Positions 12,094-13,554 of a DNA stretch of 13,554 bases are shown here, in pieces. Location: the NCBI GenBank assembly GCA_046729895.1, contig JBKPHP010000123.1, positions 1 to 13,554 of the forward strand, written 5' to 3'. Both the position numbers and the translations under genes were made by a program. A model generated the notes under the pieces. The model did no database searches and was not told the origin of the DNA. It worked only from the letters and a program-made list of their open reading frames with translations. Origin of the DNA: DASXBA01 sp046729895 (GTDB taxonomy: Bacteria; Actinomycetota; Thermoleophilia; Solirubrobacterales; Thermoleophilaceae). Numbering within the stretch: position 1 is the first letter of the stretch; the number at the start of each line of letters is the position of its first letter.

Positions 12094-12105
12094 GCACAAG
12101 GTTCA
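12055..12105. repeat. 26-bp tandem duplication spanning a start codon
   Basis: Bases 12055-12079 and 12081-12105 are identical at 23 of 25 positions, with a 26-base period. Each copy contains CGCCATGAGCAC, that is, a start codon followed by the MSTRF codons. Since 26 is not a multiple of three, the first ATG is out of frame with the gene. Confidence 0.9.
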
Positions 12106-12506
12106 TCCGTTTCGGGCTCTTGTACCTGTGCCTGACGACGGCCTACGTCGCCGTCTGGATCCTGATCGCCCCCAAGGGCTTCTACGACAGCTTTCCCACT
12201 GGGCCGGGCGAGTGGGTGTCCGCGCTCCCGCCCTACAACGAGCACCTGGAGCGCGACTTCGGGGCCGCCAGTCTCGGGCTAGCGCTGCTCGCCGGGATGG
12301 CGGCCGTCTGGATGGAGCGGCGGCTCGTCCAGGCCACGGCGCTCGCCTTCCTGGCCGCCTCGGTTCCCCACCTCGCCTACCACCTGACGACCACCGGCAG
12401 CTACTCGACGAGCGACAACGTGCAGAGCCTCATTGGCCTGTCGCTGCCGGTGGTGATCTCGGTGGGGTTGCTGGTGGCTAGCCGCGGGCAGCGCGCAGCC
12501 GTTTGA
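12090..12506 (+). CDS. Four-helix membrane protein of unknown function
   Basis: 138 residues with four predicted transmembrane helices at about 7-27, 55-75, 79-99 and 111-130. Conserved-looking motifs are FYDSFPTGPGEWVSALPPYN at 31-50, leading into EHLERDFGA at 51-59, and VPHLAYHL at 92-99. The same combination (FYDxFP, PYNEHLxRDxGA, PHLxYH) recurs in small actinobacterial membrane proteins without assigned function. It carries histidines and acidic residues at membrane edges, but no enzyme motif I can name. The ATG at 12090 lies in the second copy of a duplicated start region and overlaps the end of the leader ORF. The 3' end overlaps the convergent MerR-like gene by 29 bp. Confidence 0.85.
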   Translation: MSTRFIRFGLLYLCLTTAYVAVWILIAPKGFYDSFPTGPGEWVSALPPYNEHLERDFGAASLGLALLAGMAAVWMERRLVQATALAFLAASVPHLAYHLTTTGSYSTSDNVQSLIGLSLPVVISVGLLVASRGQRAAV

Positions 12507-13173
12507 GCTCGGTCACGAGCAGCTTGTCGTGCAGCGCCGCGATCAGGTCGCGCAGCGGCTCGGTGCCGGCCTCGATCAGCTCCACCGCCCGGCCGGTCTC
12601 CACCTCGCCGGCGAGCCGGTCCATCAGCACCTGGACCTCCTCTTTGACGAGGCCCTGGAGGGCGCGCTTGTAGCGGAGCGTGTCGTAGACCGTGAACCCG
12701 ATGCTCTCCTCGTAGCCACCCGCCCGAAAGCGCGAGATGGCCTCCACGATCTCCACGTCGCGCTGCGAGTAGCCCCGGCTGTTGGGGGTCAGGACCTCCA
12801 GCTCGGCAAGCCGGTCGAGCACCTCCTGCGGCACGTCATAGCGCTCGCGCAGCTCCGCGGCGGAGACGCGAGCCTGCTCGCCCGCCAGCGCCCGCTCGAG
12901 GATGCGGTCCTCCAACTCGATCAGGGCCCGTGCCCGGTCCGGGTCCTCGTCCAGCACGGACTTGATGTGCTTGAGCGGCATGAAACGCTCTTCCTGGAGC
13001 TGCTTGATCAGCCTGATCCGCTCTACGAACTCGGGCGGGTAATAGGCCATGTTGCGCGAGGTCTTGACCGGCTCCGGGAGCAGCCCCTCGCGCAGGTAGT
13101 GCTTGATCGTGCCGGCACTGACGCCGCTCGCCTCGGCGAGCTCCTTCATCTTGAGGAGGCCGTTCTCGTTCAC
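12478..13173 (-). CDS. MerR family transcriptional regulator without cysteines
   Basis: 231 residues. The winged helix-turn-helix is at about 7-75: LLKMKELAEASGVSAGTIKH at 6-25, YLREGLLPEP at 26-35, then YYPPEFVERIRLIKQLQEER at 44-63. A helical effector region follows. There is no cysteine in the whole protein, so it is not a metal or mercury sensor of the classic type. The unusually long C-terminal part (about 150 residues) suggests an organic or acyl ligand. The GTG at 13173 overlaps the stop of the CaiB/BaiF gene (GTGA), so it is probably cotranslated with it and may control acyl-CoA metabolism genes. The 3' end overlaps the convergent membrane-protein gene. Confidence 0.9.
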   Translation of the reverse strand: MNENGLLKMKELAEASGVSAGTIKHYLREGLLPEPVKTSRNMAYYPPEFVERIRLIKQLQEERFMPLKHIKSVLDEDPDRARALIELEDRILERALAGEQARVSAAELRERYDVPQEVLDRLAELEVLTPNSRGYSQRDVEIVEAISRFRAGGYEESIGFTVYDTLRYKRALQGLVKEEVQVLMDRLAGEVETGRAVELIEAGTEPLRDLIAALHDKLLVTELKRLRAARG

Positions 13174-13554
13174 GACATGAAGCTGCCCCGCGCCCCGGCC
13201 ACGGCGCCGCCCACCACGCCGGCCTCCTCGAGCGCATCGATCTCCTGCTGGGAATAGCCCAGGCCTGCCAGCACCTGCCGGGTGTGCTCGCCGAGCACGG
13301 GGCCGGGGCCCTGCGCACCTCCGGGCGTGCGGGAAAGCTTCACGGGGACGCCCAGCTGCCTGACGGCTCCACTGCCCGGCTGGTCGAGCTCAACCACCAT
13401 CTCGCGCACGCGCACGAGCTGGGAGTCGAGCGCCTCGTCGAGCTGCAGGAGCGGCTCGAGGCAACAGTCGTGCCGTGAGGCGAACTCGCGCCACTCCTCG
13501 CGAGTGCGCTCGAGGAAGATCCGCTCCACCTCGGCGTGCGCCTCGGATCCGGGG
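13170..13554 (-). CDS. CaiB/BaiF family III CoA-transferase, C-terminal part only
   Basis: The last 127 codons are inside the window, and the frame is open to the right edge. Seen: IFLERTREEWREFASRHDCC, then LEPLLQLDEAL, VREMVVELDQPG, VRQLGVPVKLSRTPG, GPVLGEHTRQVLAGLGYS and QQEIDALEEAGVV. This is the standard C-terminal half of family III CoA-transferases. The DCCLEPLLxLDEAL segment is closest to the alpha-methylacyl-CoA racemase branch (compare DACVxPVLxLDEA), but the catalytic Asp lies outside the window, so transferase versus racemase cannot be settled. About 230-270 N-terminal residues are missing. It is coupled to the downstream MerR-type gene by a 4-nt overlap. Confidence 0.9.
   Translation of the reverse strand, partial: PGSEAHAEVERIFLERTREEWREFASRHDCCLEPLLQLDEALDSQLVRVREMVVELDQPGSGAVRQLGVPVKLSRTPGGAQGPGPVLGEHTRQVLAGLGYSQQEIDALEEAGVVGGAVAGARGSFMS

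Noticed and set aside
12529..13257. 242-codon plus-strand frame opposite the MerR gene
   Set aside because: No motif, and the opposite strand has an unmistakable MerR helix-turn-helix.
1..13554. tRNA, rRNA, CRISPR array, insertion sequence, defence or biosynthetic cluster
   Set aside because: No cloverleaf-like segment, regularly spaced repeats, transposase motifs or effector genes were found on reading both strands; the window is mostly ordinary housekeeping and envelope genes.

Overview
The window is high-GC DNA with GTG and TTG starts, many 1-4 nt stop/start overlaps and almost no intergenic space. It carries an actinobacterial-looking gene set: a small DUF3618 protein with a holin-superfamily III protein, a TraR/DksA zinc-finger protein, an AI-2E family permease and a CaiB/BaiF CoA-transferase. 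I infer an actinobacterium, most likely the Thermoleophilia (Gaiellales/Solirubrobacterales) branch. That placement rests on gene families and style, not on a phylogenetic marker. I see 23 protein genes, two of them cut by the window edges. I see no rRNA or tRNA gene, no mobile element and no CRISPR array.

Layout. (a) 1-1455: a fumarylacetoacetate-hydrolase-family gene (cut at the left edge) diverges from an AlkA-like DNA glycosylase gene. (b) 1464-2616: a strong imperfect hairpin, then an iron-sulfur module in which a HesB/IscA/ErpA gene diverges from bolA and a CGFS monothiol glutaredoxin gene. (c) 4572-2648 (minus): a compact operon of a TraR/DksA-type zinc-finger protein, an extended SDR epimerase/dehydratase, a small glutaredoxin-fold protein and a basic 64-residue protein. 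(d) 4628-7746 (plus): DegV, an AI-2E family permease and an HtrA-like protein lacking two of its three catalytic residues. (e) 10266-7743 (minus): a six-gene operon of a Nit-type carbon-nitrogen hydrolase, a TetR regulator, a DUF4235-like micro-membrane protein, a 65-residue membrane protein, a holin-superfamily III protein and a DUF3618 protein. (f) 10357-12506 (plus): a polysaccharide deacetylase, a DUF2804-like protein and a four-helix membrane protein. (g) 13554-12478 (minus): the 3' end of a CaiB/BaiF CoA-transferase gene overlapping a cysteine-free MerR-family regulator gene.

How the parts fit. The HesB, BolA and CGFS glutaredoxin genes form an Fe-S assembly and trafficking set. The TetR gene sits inside the operon headed by the Nit-type hydrolase. 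A near-ideal operator palindrome, ATTGACT-N4-AGTCAAT, lies in front of that operon and beside the start of the divergent deacetylase operon, so one TetR could control hydrolase, membrane proteins and envelope glycan enzyme together.

The most notable observations are: an HtrA family member with Gln and Val at the His and Ser positions; an SDR with Val at the Lys of YxxxK; the TetR operator; a recurring TAnnnT hexamer 6-10 nt before the first gene of nearly every transcript (leaderless signature); a 26-bp tandem duplication over a start codon that creates a 13-codon coupled leader ORF; and a duplicated gene 3' end that separates two convergent genes.
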